Source: Syntrophales bacterium (GTDB lineage: Bacteria > Desulfobacterota > Syntrophia > Syntrophales > UBA5619). Taken from it: a stretch of DNA of 19,393 nt. The stretch is taken from the NCBI GenBank assembly GCA_028712015.1, contig JAQTRB010000007.1:1-19393 (forward strand), in the 5' to 3' direction. This document shows positions 1 through 8,753 of this stretch, in pieces; position 1 is the first letter of the stretch; each line of letters opens with the position of its first letter. A program made the position numbers and the translations under genes. Below the pieces are notes generated by a model. That model was not told where the DNA came from. It saw only the letters and a program-made list of their open reading frames with translations, and ran no database searches.

Positions 1-1012
1 CCTCGTCGAGGACCCGCGGAGGCACACGAACCGAGATCCCCTTGTGTATATCACGGGCAATATCGACAATGTCGCTAACCACGGCGCTGGCGGTCGGCAT
101 CATCCCCGCACCCTGACCGTAGAGAAATATCGAGTCGGAAGCGTCGCCAATAATGTGAAAGGCGTTAAAATTACCGTTGACATTGGCGAGGAGGTGATTC
201 AGGGGAATCATCGTCGGATGAAGCCTTGCCTCGATCTGTTCATCCCGTTGGATCGCAATGGCCAGCAACTTGATCCGATAACCCAGTTCTCGCGCGAATA
301 CGATGTCCTGCTCTCCGATCCGTGTGATCCCCTCCCGGTATAGATCCTCCAGGTGGACTTTCTTTCCGTAGCATAGGGATAGAAGGATCGCAAGTTTATG
401 AGCCGCGTCGATTCCCTCGACATCATAGATGGGATTGGATTCGGCGAACCCCAGCGCCTGTGTCTCCTTTAGGACCGTCTCAAAGGAACCGCCCGCATCC
501 GTCATCTTGCTCAGTATAAAATTGGATGTTCCGTTTAAAATGGCCGACATCGATTGGATCCGATTGGCCACAAGGCTTTCCTTGATGGTTTTGATCACCG
601 GGATGGTCCCGCCGACGCTGCCCTCGAAGCCGATATTGACGCGGTGTCGCATGGCGTTCCGGAAGATTTCATCTCCATGTGTCGCCAGCAATGCCTTGTT
701 TGCCGTCACGACGTGCTTCCCCTGACTCATCGCTGCCAACATAAAAGCACGTGCCGGTTCGTATCCGCCCATCAGTTCGACGACAATATCAATGTCCGGA
801 TCATTCAAGATGTCGAAGGCGTCGGTCGTGAGGAGTCTCGGATCGACTGTAACGCCCCGGGATCTGTGGATATCGATGTCCGCGATTTTCTGCAGGCGAA
901 TTTCGATGCCGAGACGGGCTGCGACAAGGTCGCCGTTATCCCGCAGGAGTTTAATGACGCCCGTACCAATGGTGCCGAAACCGATCACGCCTATGGAGAT
1001 GAATTTCTTCAT
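1..1012 (-). CDS. hom: Homoserine dehydrogenase, C-terminus cut by window edge
   Basis: NAD(P)-dependent reduction of aspartate semialdehyde to homoserine, the branch step to threonine and methionine in the cytoplasm. I translated the minus strand from the ATG at 1012: about 337 residues are present. A Rossmann motif GFGTIG lies at residues 11-16, TANK at 103-106, the EGSVGG and GTSN segments near 130-135 and 161-164, and GFAESNPIYDVEGIDAAHK further on, all typical of the family. Full-length enzymes are usually about 430 residues, so the missing part should be the C-terminal ACT regulatory domain that binds threonine. The start is supported by a GGGGA ribosome-binding site about 8 bases upstream. 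It lies 111 bases downstream of recG on the same strand, with a promoter candidate in the gap. Family assignment is secure; the presence of the ACT domain is not visible here. Confidence 0.95.
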   Translation of the reverse strand, partial: MKKFISIGVIGFGTIGTGVIKLLRDNGDLVAARLGIEIRLQKIADIDIHRSRGVTVDPRLLTTDAFDILNDPDIDIVVELMGGYEPARAFMLAAMSQGKHVVTANKALLATHGDEIFRNAMRHRVNIGFEGSVGGTIPVIKTIKESLVANRIQSMSAILNGTSNFILSKMTDAGGSFETVLKETQALGFAESNPIYDVEGIDAAHKLAILLSLCYGKKVHLEDLYREGITRIGEQDIVFARELGYRIKLLAIAIQRDEQIEARLHPTMIPLNHLLANVNGNFNAFHIIGDASDSIFLYGQGAGMMPTASAVVSDIVDIARDIHKGISVRVPPRVLDE

Positions 1013-1082
1013 GGTTTTGTCCCCACTTGTACCCAACAGTCAGTTGAATCGCGGATGCAGAATCAACAAAATTGTGGGAGAA

Positions 1083-1110
1083 CCTATATCAAATTATCCA
1101 TTTTTGTCAA
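1083..1110 (-). promoter_or_regulatory. Sigma-70-like promoter for hom
   Basis: On the minus strand TTGACA (1110-1105) is followed after 16 bases by TATAGG (1088-1083). Transcription would start near 1076, giving a leader of about 64 bases before the hom ATG. It sits in the recG-hom gap, so hom can probably be transcribed independently of recG. I saw no attenuator-like hairpin with a U-run in this leader. Confidence 0.55.
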
Positions 1111-1123
1111 AAGAATTCATCGG

Positions 1124-3616
1124 TCATCCGGTTTTGGCCAGTTCCAAGCGACCTCCCCACCGGTGAAGCAAAACTTGTCGGAGTTCCTGATGGTCCGGTT
1201 TTTCGAGGCTCGGATCATCTTCGACAAGGGCGAAGGCATCTGCGCGGGCCTCACGCAGAATACGACCGTCACGGATGATGCTGGCGATCCGGAAGTCTGG
1301 CAAACCGGATTGGCGAGTTCCCATGAATTCTCCGGGACCGCGAATAGCCAGATCCTCTTCCGCAATCCGAAAACCGTCATGGGTCTGTTCCATCACCCGG
1401 AGACGTTTGTGCGCATCCTCGGAACCGATTTTCCGTATCAACAGAATGCAGAAGGAAGGAACGGCGCCTCGCCCGACCCTGCCCCGCAACTGATGGAGTT
1501 GTGAAAGTCCAAAACGTTCCGCATGCTCGATGACCATCAGTGAGGCTTCCGGTACGTCGATTCCCACCTCGATGACCGTCGTCGATACGAGGATCCGGAT
1601 TTTTTTTTCGGCAAAATCGGCCATAATGCGATCCTTCTCGCTTCCCTTCATTCGACCATGGACGAGACCGATGCGATAACCAGGGAAAATCTTGTTTTGC
1701 AAATGGTCCGCCATTTGTGTCGCATCCTTGAGATCCAGGTTTTCCGACGCTTCCACAAGGGGATAGACTATGAAAACCTGATTTCCTTTGTTCATTTCTC
1801 CGCGGACAATCTCATAGACGCGCATTCTCTGAGATTCGGTGAATATCTTGGTTCGGACCGGTTTCCGTCCTGGAGGAATCTCATCGATCACGGAGATGTC
1901 AAGATCGCCATAGACCGTCATCGCCAGGGTTCGCGGAATCGGGGTTGCGGTCATAACGAGCACATCCGGGGCCGGACCTTTTCTCCGCAACGCCGCCCGC
2001 TGGACGACGCCGAAGCGATGCTGTTCGTCGATCACCACAAGTCCCAGGTTGAGAAATTCGATCCCTTCCTGGATCAGGGCGTGTGTTCCCACGACCAGGT
2101 CGGTCCCGCCGGTTCGGATTTTATCCACGAGCGCTTTTTTATGCAAAGGGTTCATTCCCCCGGTCAAGAGTTGAATTTTAAGCCCAAGTTTCTCCGCCCA
2201 GGTTCTGAGATTCCGGTAATGCTGTTCTGCAAGGATTTCCGTAGGCGCCATGATCGCAGCCTGATGGCCGTTCTCACAGGCGGTCACCATTGCCGCCATG
2301 GCCACCGCCGTTTTTCCGGAACCCACATCCCCCTGCAGCAGACGACTCATGCACCGGGCCGACGCCATATCACGTTCGATTTCCAAGATGACGCGTTGCT
2401 GCGAGGACGTCAACGCAAAGGGAAGCAAATCGTAAAATCTCCGAACCAACTCTCCATTGGTGCGGAAACAAATCCCCTGTTCGAGAACGACGCCTCTTTT
2501 TTTTAACGCCATCCCGAGTTGGAAAAAGAAAAATTCATCGTAGATCAGCCGCCGGTGAGGATCCGATCGGATCTCCTGAAAAAGTTGAACCTCCCGATCG
2601 TTCCCGGGGAAATGCAGCTGACGCAAGGCATCCTGGATCTCCATGAGCCCGCGCTTCCGGCAGATTTGCTCCGGAATAGGGCTCCGGACAAGGTGGGAAT
2701 AGTCGCGAACGACCTTCCATTGTATCCGCCGCAGGGTTTTCTGATGCAGTCCCTCCGTTTCCGAATAGACAGGGATGATTCTTTTGAAATGGAGCAGTTG
2801 ATCATCCCGGTCATTGAGGGTCTCGAAATCAGGGTGGATCATCTCCCGCTCGAAGGGGAATCCGCTGACCCCTCCGGCAAGAATGAGACGCGAATCCAAT
2901 CGGAAGGTCGCTCTCAAAAAGGCCTCGCGTCCCTTGAACCACTTGGCTCTTAAGATACCGGAGCCGTCATCGACGCTCACCTCAAAAATCCGTCGCCGCC
3001 CATAGAAACGGGCTTCGGCCTTTATGACCCGTCCTACGATCATTTGTCGGATGCCCGGAACGGTTTCCGCGATCCGGGAAATCGTTCGACGATCCTCATA
3101 CCGTCTTGGAAGAAAATAGAGCAGGTCCTCAACGGTGATAAGATTTTTCCGGGCAAGGAGCGCGGCGATCCGCGGACCGACGCCTTGAACGAACTGTACG
3201 GGTTGTGAAAGGATATTTGTGATGTCGGTGTCTTTTTCGGGTTCGAATGAAGGTCCGCCATTCGGCTCCGATTCCACAAAGTTTTTCAGCAGAACCTTTA
3301 GCTTGGCTACAATCGGATTGATTTGCGAAAGTCGATCTTGTTTCCGTTCCTTCGTCAGCGTGTCATAACCGTCGAAAAGGTCGAGTATTGCGTCACAAAG
3401 CCTATCGATGTGATCCTTCCGTGACGTGTGTTCTCCCCATGGAAGTTCTTCTTTCGCCTGACGCAGAAGGGAGGTCATCAACTTCTCAAGATTCTTGATT
3501 TGCGACAAATGATGATAGGAATCCCCCGATGCAAAAGCAAGCGGGGCCTCCATTTTCTCCACAAGTTTGTTCAGGACTTCTATTGGCGGCTTCATCAAGA
3601 TATCTGGATGATTCAT
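1124..3616 (-). CDS. recG: ATP-dependent DNA helicase RecG with N-terminal extension
   Basis: Superfamily 2 helicase that remodels stalled replication forks and branch-migrates Holliday junctions. The 830 residues carry a wedge/OB region (about 140-330, with VGPRIAALL and FLPRRYEDRR), Walker A GDVGSGKT (429-436), DEQH box (530-533), MTATPIPRT (555-563), a helicase C domain with LVHGRMKG and STTVIEVGIDVPEA, and the QLRGRVGRG arginine-finger motif. E. coli RecG is 693 residues; the surplus is an N-terminal stretch of about 135 residues, predominantly helical-looking, as also found in Thermotoga and many deltaproteobacterial RecGs. The ATG at 3616 has no clear Shine-Dalgarno sequence; a second in-frame ATG lies 7 codons downstream and is not better. 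It is divergent from purM and upstream of hom. Confidence 0.97.
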   Translation of the reverse strand: MNHPDILMKPPIEVLNKLVEKMEAPLAFASGDSYHHLSQIKNLEKLMTSLLRQAKEELPWGEHTSRKDHIDRLCDAILDLFDGYDTLTKERKQDRLSQINPIVAKLKVLLKNFVESEPNGGPSFEPEKDTDITNILSQPVQFVQGVGPRIAALLARKNLITVEDLLYFLPRRYEDRRTISRIAETVPGIRQMIVGRVIKAEARFYGRRRIFEVSVDDGSGILRAKWFKGREAFLRATFRLDSRLILAGGVSGFPFEREMIHPDFETLNDRDDQLLHFKRIIPVYSETEGLHQKTLRRIQWKVVRDYSHLVRSPIPEQICRKRGLMEIQDALRQLHFPGNDREVQLFQEIRSDPHRRLIYDEFFFFQLGMALKKRGVVLEQGICFRTNGELVRRFYDLLPFALTSSQQRVILEIERDMASARCMSRLLQGDVGSGKTAVAMAAMVTACENGHQAAIMAPTEILAEQHYRNLRTWAEKLGLKIQLLTGGMNPLHKKALVDKIRTGGTDLVVGTHALIQEGIEFLNLGLVVIDEQHRFGVVQRAALRRKGPAPDVLVMTATPIPRTLAMTVYGDLDISVIDEIPPGRKPVRTKIFTESQRMRVYEIVRGEMNKGNQVFIVYPLVEASENLDLKDATQMADHLQNKIFPGYRIGLVHGRMKGSEKDRIMADFAEKKIRILVSTTVIEVGIDVPEASLMVIEHAERFGLSQLHQLRGRVGRGAVPSFCILLIRKIGSEDAHKRLRVMEQTHDGFRIAEEDLAIRGPGEFMGTRQSGLPDFRIASIIRDGRILREARADAFALVEDDPSLEKPDHQELRQVLLHRWGGRLELAKTG

Positions 3617-3682
3617 ATAATGATATCAAATAGAAAGATGTTTTATTCCTATCAGATATTCTTGATTTGTACAAGGAAATAA

Positions 3683-3711
3683 TTGACTTTCCGTTGGACG
3701 TGGGTTAAAAG
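3683..3711 (+). promoter_or_regulatory. Possible sigma-70-like promoter for purM
   Basis: TTGACT (3683-3688), a 17-base spacer and TAAAAG (3706-3711), in the divergent recG-purM gap. It would give a leader of about 100 bases before the purM ATG. The -10 matches the consensus at four of six positions, so this is only a moderate candidate. No known riboswitch motif was recognised in the leader. Confidence 0.4.
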
Positions 3712-3820
3712 AAACTGCCCTTGTTGTTCAAGCGTGAGTCGGTGGATCTGTCATTCGGCATCATTCAGCGCCGATGAGCGCGGGGCCGGTATAAAGACCC
3801 AAACCACGCTGGGAGTTCAT

Positions 3821-4867
3821 ATGCGGAAGAAAATCAGTTATCGGGATTCGGGTGTCGATATTGATCGTGCGAATTCCTTTGTGGAAAAGATCAAACCCTT
3901 GATCAAGGCCACCGCGCGGCGAGAGATGATGAGCACGATCGGTGGGTTCGGCGGTCTTTTTCATCTGGATATGAGAAAGATCAAGGATCCCGTGCTTGTA
4001 TCATCGACAGACGGTGTCGGCACCAAGCTAAAAATCGCACAAATGATGGACATACACGATACGGTGGGTATCGATCTTGTCGCCATGTCTGCAAATGATG
4101 TGGTGGTTCAGGGGGCGGAACCCCTTTTTTTTCTGGATTACATTGCGACCGGGAAGCTTGTCGTGGAGAAGACGGTTCAGATCGTGGAGGGCGTAGCACG
4201 CGGTTGCCAGGATGCAGGCTGCGCTCTGATCGGAGGAGAAACGGCGGAGATGCCCGGATTCTACCCCGACGGTGAGTATGATCTCGCCGGTTTCTGCGTC
4301 GGAGTGGTCGAGGCGGACAAACTGATCGACGGTTCCGAGATTCGGGTCGGGGATCGGATTGTCGGAATCGCCTCTTCAGGGTTGCACAGCAATGGTTTTT
4401 CTCTTGCGAGACGTGTCCTTTTTGAAGAGGGGCGGCTCCATCCGGATGACCGGATTGAAGACATTGACGAGTCTATCGGGCTTACGCTTCTCAAACCCAC
4501 GAAAATCTACGTAAAATCGATAATAAATCTCATCAAGAATTTCAATATACGGGGAATCGTCCATATCACCGGCGGCGGGTTTTTCGATAATATTCCCAGA
4601 ATCGTACCCAATCCCTGCAGGGCCGCTATCCGCTGGGGATCCTGGCCAGTCCCTCCGATTTTCGATTTGATCCGCAGAATGGGAGGCGTCGATCACGACG
4701 AGATGCTGCGCGTATTCAACATGGGGATCGGCATGATCATCATCGTTCCCGAAAAGGAGCTGGTGGAAATTATCGAACGACTGGAGAAGTTGGGTGAAAC
4801 GGCATACACGATCGGGACGATTGAAAAGAGGGAAAACGATCAACCCAGGGTTTCCTTCGTATCCTGA
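3821..4867 (+). CDS. purM: Phosphoribosylformylglycinamidine cyclo-ligase (AIR synthetase)
   Basis: Step 5 of de novo purine synthesis: ATP-dependent ring closure of FGAM to aminoimidazole ribonucleotide. The frame is open from 3683, but the protein family starts at MRKKISYRDSGVDID, so I place the start at ATG 3821, preceded by GGGA at about 6 bases. This gives 348 residues against 345 in E. coli. Family signatures visible are YRDSGVDID near the N-terminus, the glycine-rich STDGVGTK ATP-binding segment (about 62-69), DLVAMSANDV, GGETAEMPGFY, and in the C-terminal half HITGGGFFDNIPR and FNMGIGM. The upstream open stretch of 46 codons has no family similarity and is treated as leader. purN follows after 57 bases, so both are likely co-transcribed. 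I saw no sign of damage. Confidence 0.97.
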   Translation: MRKKISYRDSGVDIDRANSFVEKIKPLIKATARREMMSTIGGFGGLFHLDMRKIKDPVLVSSTDGVGTKLKIAQMMDIHDTVGIDLVAMSANDVVVQGAEPLFFLDYIATGKLVVEKTVQIVEGVARGCQDAGCALIGGETAEMPGFYPDGEYDLAGFCVGVVEADKLIDGSEIRVGDRIVGIASSGLHSNGFSLARRVLFEEGRLHPDDRIEDIDESIGLTLLKPTKIYVKSIINLIKNFNIRGIVHITGGGFFDNIPRIVPNPCRAAIRWGSWPVPPIFDLIRRMGGVDHDEMLRVFNMGIGMIIIVPEKELVEIIERLEKLGETAYTIGTIEKRENDQPRVSFVS

Positions 4868-4924
4868 TATAAAATGAGGACGGGAAAGAAACCGGAACGC
4901 CTTGCTTACGGTCGGGAAAATGAC

Positions 4925-5590
4925 ATGGTAAAAAAAGTCTCCATTGGCGTTCTTGTTTCGGGAAGCGGCTCCAATCTTCAATCCCTGATCGACCATAGCG
5001 AACAGGGGGTGCTGGACGCCGAAATCAGAATTGTTGTCAGCAACAATCCCCACGCCTTTGCTCTTGAACGATGTCGCAAGCATGGAATACCGACCGCTGT
5101 TGTCGATCATCGCGAATTTGTCTCCCGGGAGGCGTTTGACGGTCGGCTAATCGATATTCTGAAAGCGGCCGGGGTGGAACTGGTCCTGATGGCCGGTTTC
5201 ATGAGAGTGCTGTCCCGCGACTTTTTTCGGTCTTTTCCAATGCGTGTCATGAACATTCACCCGGCGCTTCTTCCCGCGTTTCCTGGTATGCATGTTCAAC
5301 GGAAAGCAGTGGAGTACGGTGTCAAATTTTCGGGATGCACCGTTCATTTTGCCGAAGAAGGCGTAGATACGGGACCGATTATCATTCAAGCGGTTGTTCC
5401 GGTGTACGATGAAGACGATGCCGAAAGCCTTGCCGCAAGGATACTAAAGCAGGAACATCGCATTTATCCGCAGGCTGTCCAGTTTTATGCAGAGGGAAGG
5501 ATAGAATGTGAGGGCCGAAGGGTTCGGATCAGGAACACCTCCCGGATGGCTGAGAATGCGCTGCAAAATCCGTCACTCACCGGGTTTTAA
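4925..5590 (+). CDS. purN: Phosphoribosylglycinamide formyltransferase
   Basis: Step 3 of purine synthesis: transfers a formyl group from 10-formyl-THF to GAR. With the start at ATG 4925 (MVKKVSIGVLVSGSGSN) the protein has 221 residues, close to the 212 of E. coli PurN. The phosphate-binding GSGSNLQ lies at 13-19; the catalytic triad is Asn110 and His112 in MNIHPALLP and Asp148 in GVDTGP. An in-frame ATG at 4874 would add 17 residues without family similarity, so I rejected it. The ribosome-binding site is weak (GGGA upstream), which would fit translation coupled to purM, whose stop is 57 bases before. The C-terminal 25 or so residues beyond the core fold look variable. Confidence 0.96.
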   Translation: MVKKVSIGVLVSGSGSNLQSLIDHSEQGVLDAEIRIVVSNNPHAFALERCRKHGIPTAVVDHREFVSREAFDGRLIDILKAAGVELVLMAGFMRVLSRDFFRSFPMRVMNIHPALLPAFPGMHVQRKAVEYGVKFSGCTVHFAEEGVDTGPIIIQAVVPVYDEDDAESLAARILKQEHRIYPQAVQFYAEGRIECEGRRVRIRNTSRMAENALQNPSLTGF

Positions 5591-5644
5591 TCTCTCCCCG
5601 TTGTTGATTACGAACGGTTTATCCCCTCTCCGGATGATTAAGGC

Positions 5645-7075
5645 ATGTACGATACATTGATCATTGGCCGCGATCTCAGTTCTCTGATTGCCGCTCTCAT
5701 CTCCGTCCGTAAAGGTCGAAGTACCGTTCTGATCCTGGAGGAGAATCCGGAGAACGTGTATCGTGACGCGGGGTACGCCTTTCCGTTGGATCCGAGACCT
5801 CTTTCAGGTTTGGCGGATCGGCAACTCTTCTCCAATTTGATTCGGGACATGCTGCCCTTCGATCAGGATATCTTTCCGGTCGGAGTCCTGAATCCGGCAT
5901 TTCAAATTATCCTTCCCGGGCATCGGGTGGACATTTTTGCGGACCGCGGACGGCTGATCGACGATCTGATTCGCGAATTTCCCGAACAGACAAAGGAGAT
6001 CAAACATTTTTATCGAGCCGTTGAAAGGGTCGGAAGCCTATTCGGCGACTGGATTGCCGAGGAGGAGACCGCTCGTCCTGTATGGATCGACAGGCTTTTC
6101 AGGCACTTTTTGCGCCTTCCCGCTGCGATTTCGGGTCATTTCTCCCTGCTCGGCCAAAATCTCGGGAAGGAGGTTGAATTCAGCAGGATTTTGCAGGCCC
6201 AACTGAATTTTCTGTCCCATCTGGAAACGGATGGTCATTCATTCCCCCTGTCCGCGGCGTATCTCCTCTCCCTTCCAAAGCGAGGTCTGTTTTATCCGCC
6301 CGGAGGGATGAACGAATGGACCGACCGTTTGCGCCGGGTATATACGAATCACGGCGGTATTCTGAAACACGGTTGTTCGATTATCCGTATCGAAACGGAA
6401 CCGGAAATCGCCGTGGACATGAAGTGTGAAGGGTCTTCCACAACCCTGCATGGAAAAAAGCTGATCGTTAGCGCACAGTGGGAAAAACTGGAGCTGCTGC
6501 TTCCCGTTCGGAAGGTCTTTCCCGGACTTAAAAAGCGTTGTGCCGCCATTCGTACCGTCGCCTATCCCTTCTGCCTTCACATGGGAATCCATGAAGGTGG
6601 GCTTCCGGAGATCATGGCCGCAGATGTTGTCGTGTTGCAGGATGGAAACGGCCCTGTGACCAACCGGGACCTCGTTTTTTTGCACAGTAGCCCTCCGGGA
6701 AATACCGACTGTGCACCGGAAGGACGTCGGGCCCTTTCGGCAACGGTATATCTTCCGGAATCACCGCTCCGCCTCAGTGATCAAGAGCTGAAAAATACTG
6801 CAACGGGAATCATTGACTCCTTGGAAGGATTCCTCCCCTTTCTGCGGGAAAGTATGGATTACTTGCGCGTTGATCTATCGATTCTGTTCTCGCGGAGATA
6901 TCAGGAGATTGCGAACCGGAAATACCGGACACGAAGACAACCTTTGATTGGCCTGCAAACGCTCTCCCCTCGAACCCGGCTCCGGAATGTGCTTTTGACC
7001 GGCGGCATCCTGAGGGCGGGACTCGGTTTTGAGGGTGAGATTCTTGCCGGCATGGATGCGGCACTTGAACCATAA
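5645..7075 (+). CDS. FAD/NAD(P)-binding oxidoreductase, phytoene desaturase-like
   Basis: 476-residue protein with the layout of the phytoene dehydrogenase / amine-oxidase flavoprotein family. The N-terminus (YDTLIIGRDLSSLIAALISV, residues 2-21) occupies the FAD Rossmann position, and residues 217-222 (YPPGGM, then a LRRVYTNHGG-type helix) match the substrate-domain signature yPkGGm. The C-terminus has GGILRAGLGFEGEILAG, matching the terminal FAD-binding glycine-rich helix. The dinucleotide motif is odd: GRDLSS stands where GxGxxG/A is expected, so only the first glycine is kept. FAD binding may be weak or altered. The start is the first possible ATG after an in-frame TAA at 5639; no good Shine-Dalgarno is visible. 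It lies 54 bases after purN and 16 before the phosphofructokinase gene. The substrate is unknown. Confidence 0.75.
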   Translation: MYDTLIIGRDLSSLIAALISVRKGRSTVLILEENPENVYRDAGYAFPLDPRPLSGLADRQLFSNLIRDMLPFDQDIFPVGVLNPAFQIILPGHRVDIFADRGRLIDDLIREFPEQTKEIKHFYRAVERVGSLFGDWIAEEETARPVWIDRLFRHFLRLPAAISGHFSLLGQNLGKEVEFSRILQAQLNFLSHLETDGHSFPLSAAYLLSLPKRGLFYPPGGMNEWTDRLRRVYTNHGGILKHGCSIIRIETEPEIAVDMKCEGSSTTLHGKKLIVSAQWEKLELLLPVRKVFPGLKKRCAAIRTVAYPFCLHMGIHEGGLPEIMAADVVVLQDGNGPVTNRDLVFLHSSPPGNTDCAPEGRRALSATVYLPESPLRLSDQELKNTATGIIDSLEGFLPFLRESMDYLRVDLSILFSRRYQEIANRKYRTRRQPLIGLQTLSPRTRLRNVLLTGGILRAGLGFEGEILAGMDAALEP

Positions 7076-7091
7076 CGGAGGATTTGACGCC

Positions 7092-8405
7092 ATGGACACG
7101 AACATTTCCTACGACTTCACGATATCGAACCTTGGGGTGTGCACGATTCCCTCACCCATCAACGTCAGTTTTTTTACCCCAGAAAGCAAGAGGATTCTTT
7201 TCAACATTTATCTTGACCAGTATAACGATCTCCGGGCTCCGAATGGGTTGCCCCTTTCCATTGAGGTCGCCGGGCCTCGAGAAAAGATATTTTTCGATCC
7301 TTCAAAGACCAAGGCGGCCATTGTGACTTGCGGAGGCCTTTGTCCGGGAATCAATGATGTGATCCGGACGATCGTGATGGAACTCCATCATCGGTACGGC
7401 GTCCCGAATATCATCGGAATACGTTATGGCTTTCAGGGTTTGATCCCTAAATTTCGCCATCCCATCGTCGAATTGACTCCAGATTATGTCAAAGAGATCA
7501 ATAGGATAGGTGGATCGATCCTCTCCTCATCCCGCGGGCGTCAAGATATCGGTGAGATGATCAATGCACTCGAGCGGATGAACATAAATCTGCTGTTCTG
7601 TGTAGGCGGAGACGGCACAATGCGGGCGACCGAATGCATCACCGCGGAGATTACTCGCCGTGGTCTCAATATCGGTGTGATCGGCATTCCGAAGACCATC
7701 GACAATGACTTGAACCTGATTCAGAAAACATTCGGTTTTGATACGGCCATTTCCGAATCGGTCAAGGCGATCCAATGTGCCCATGTGGAAGCCAGGGGCG
7801 CTCCAAACGGGATCGGCCTCGTCAAGATCATGGGTCGTCAGTCCGGCCATATCGCCGCCGGCGCCGCTTTGGCTCAGAACGATGTCAACTTTGTCCTCAT
7901 CCCGGAGGTGCCTTTTCACCTCGATGGGGATAAGGGTTTTCTAAAGGCCGTCGAGTTGCGTTTGCGGGAGCGTTCACATTGCGTCATCCTGGTTGCCGAA
8001 GGGGCCGGCCAGGAGCACCTGTTACGCGAGGGACAGCCCATGGAAACGGATGCCTCCGGGAATCCTCGCTTACTCGATATTGGGGTTTTCTTAAAGGCAT
8101 CCATGGAAGAATACTTCAAGAAGATCGACATGGAGGTCAATCTTAAATACATCGATCCAAGTTACATGATCCGCAGCGTTCCGGCCAACGCCAGCGACAG
8201 CATGTATTGCGGCGCGCTCGGTCAATACGCGGTTCACGCCGGTATGGCAGGAAAAACAGGAATGCTTGTTGGTTTGATGAATGACGAATATGTCCATATC
8301 CCGCTGAAACTCATCCGTTCGGGCAACCGGGTGGATCCGGGAGGAAACATCTGGATGAGGGTTCTCGAAGCCACGGGACAACCGCCTTCGATGATGAACG
8401 AATGA
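7092..8405 (+). CDS. pfkA: 6-phosphofructokinase, plant/TP0108-type (probably ATP-dependent)
   Basis: Phosphorylates fructose 6-phosphate, the committing step of glycolysis. I start it at ATG 7092 because GGAGG lies at 7077-7081, giving 437 residues. The frame is open upstream to 7029 inside the preceding gene. Signatures: TCGGLCPGINDVIR (79-92), GGDGTMRA (172-179), PKTIDND (200-206, with the catalytic aspartate), MGRQSGHIA (247-255). The phosphoryl-donor residues are Gly in GGDGT and Lys in PKTIDND. In this family Gly at the first site is linked to ATP use and Asp to pyrophosphate use, while Lys at the second is shared by PPi enzymes and the plant/trypanosome ATP enzymes. I therefore infer an ATP enzyme of the long clade, but PPi use cannot be excluded. 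An N-terminal extension of about 70 residues precedes the core, as in this clade. Confidence 0.93.
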   Translation: MDTNISYDFTISNLGVCTIPSPINVSFFTPESKRILFNIYLDQYNDLRAPNGLPLSIEVAGPREKIFFDPSKTKAAIVTCGGLCPGINDVIRTIVMELHHRYGVPNIIGIRYGFQGLIPKFRHPIVELTPDYVKEINRIGGSILSSSRGRQDIGEMINALERMNINLLFCVGGDGTMRATECITAEITRRGLNIGVIGIPKTIDNDLNLIQKTFGFDTAISESVKAIQCAHVEARGAPNGIGLVKIMGRQSGHIAAGAALAQNDVNFVLIPEVPFHLDGDKGFLKAVELRLRERSHCVILVAEGAGQEHLLREGQPMETDASGNPRLLDIGVFLKASMEEYFKKIDMEVNLKYIDPSYMIRSVPANASDSMYCGALGQYAVHAGMAGKTGMLVGLMNDEYVHIPLKLIRSGNRVDPGGNIWMRVLEATGQPPSMMNE

Positions 8406-8533
8406 ATTTGCCGTCAGAGATGGTTGTCGACGACAAATTTGTGGGGCTTCATCTTCGGTCGATGGCAAAAAAAACTTGCAATATATTCGGATTTGGTTTA
8501 GGGACTACGCGCGTTTCAGAGAGGAGTTTGGAT

Positions 8534-8731
8534 ATGTCGAGAATCTGTGAGATATGTGGCAAGAAGCCGGTGAAGGGCCACAAGGTCAGTCATGCGAACA
8601 ACAAGAGCGTGAAAATATGGTATCCCAACCTTCAGAAGATCCGGTGCATTGACGGCAAGTCGGGAGAGGTCAAGCGTGTCAAGGCCTGTACCCGTTGTAT
8701 TCGCTCGGGATTTATCAAAAAGGCCGTTTAA
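8534..8731 (+). CDS. rpmB: Large-subunit ribosomal protein bL28, zinc-ribbon form
   Basis: Structural protein of the 50S subunit. The frame is open from 8402, but the family begins at MSRICEICGKKPVKGHKVSH, so the start is ATG 8534, with GAGGAG at 8521-8526 and 7-base spacing. This gives 65 residues. Cysteines 5 and 8 and cysteines 52 and 55 form two CxxC pairs, the C+ (zinc-binding) version of bL28. Such versions often have a C- paralog made under zinc limitation; none is in this window. The 128-base gap after the phosphofructokinase gene suggests separate transcription. TTGCAA at 8476-8481 could be a -35 box, but no good -10 follows. Confidence 0.97.
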   Translation: MSRICEICGKKPVKGHKVSHANNKSVKIWYPNLQKIRCIDGKSGEVKRVKACTRCIRSGFIKKAV

Positions 8732-8753
8732 AGCAAATCGATGGTAAAGCCAT

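Noticed and set aside
1013..1076. Threonine-type attenuator before hom
   Set aside because: No terminator hairpin with U-run and no Thr/Ile-rich short ORF was seen in this leader.
554..2506. Long plus-strand open frames of 316 and 282 codons
   Set aside because: They are antisense to hom and recG, whose family motifs are unambiguous; the plus-strand translations show no domain pattern or good ribosome-binding sites.
3683..3820. N-terminal 46-codon extension of purM
   Set aside because: It has no PurM similarity, contains the promoter candidate, and the family start at 3821 has its own ribosome-binding site.
4376..5110. 244-codon minus-strand frame across purM and purN
   Set aside because: It is a shadow of two well-supported genes and has no recognisable domain.
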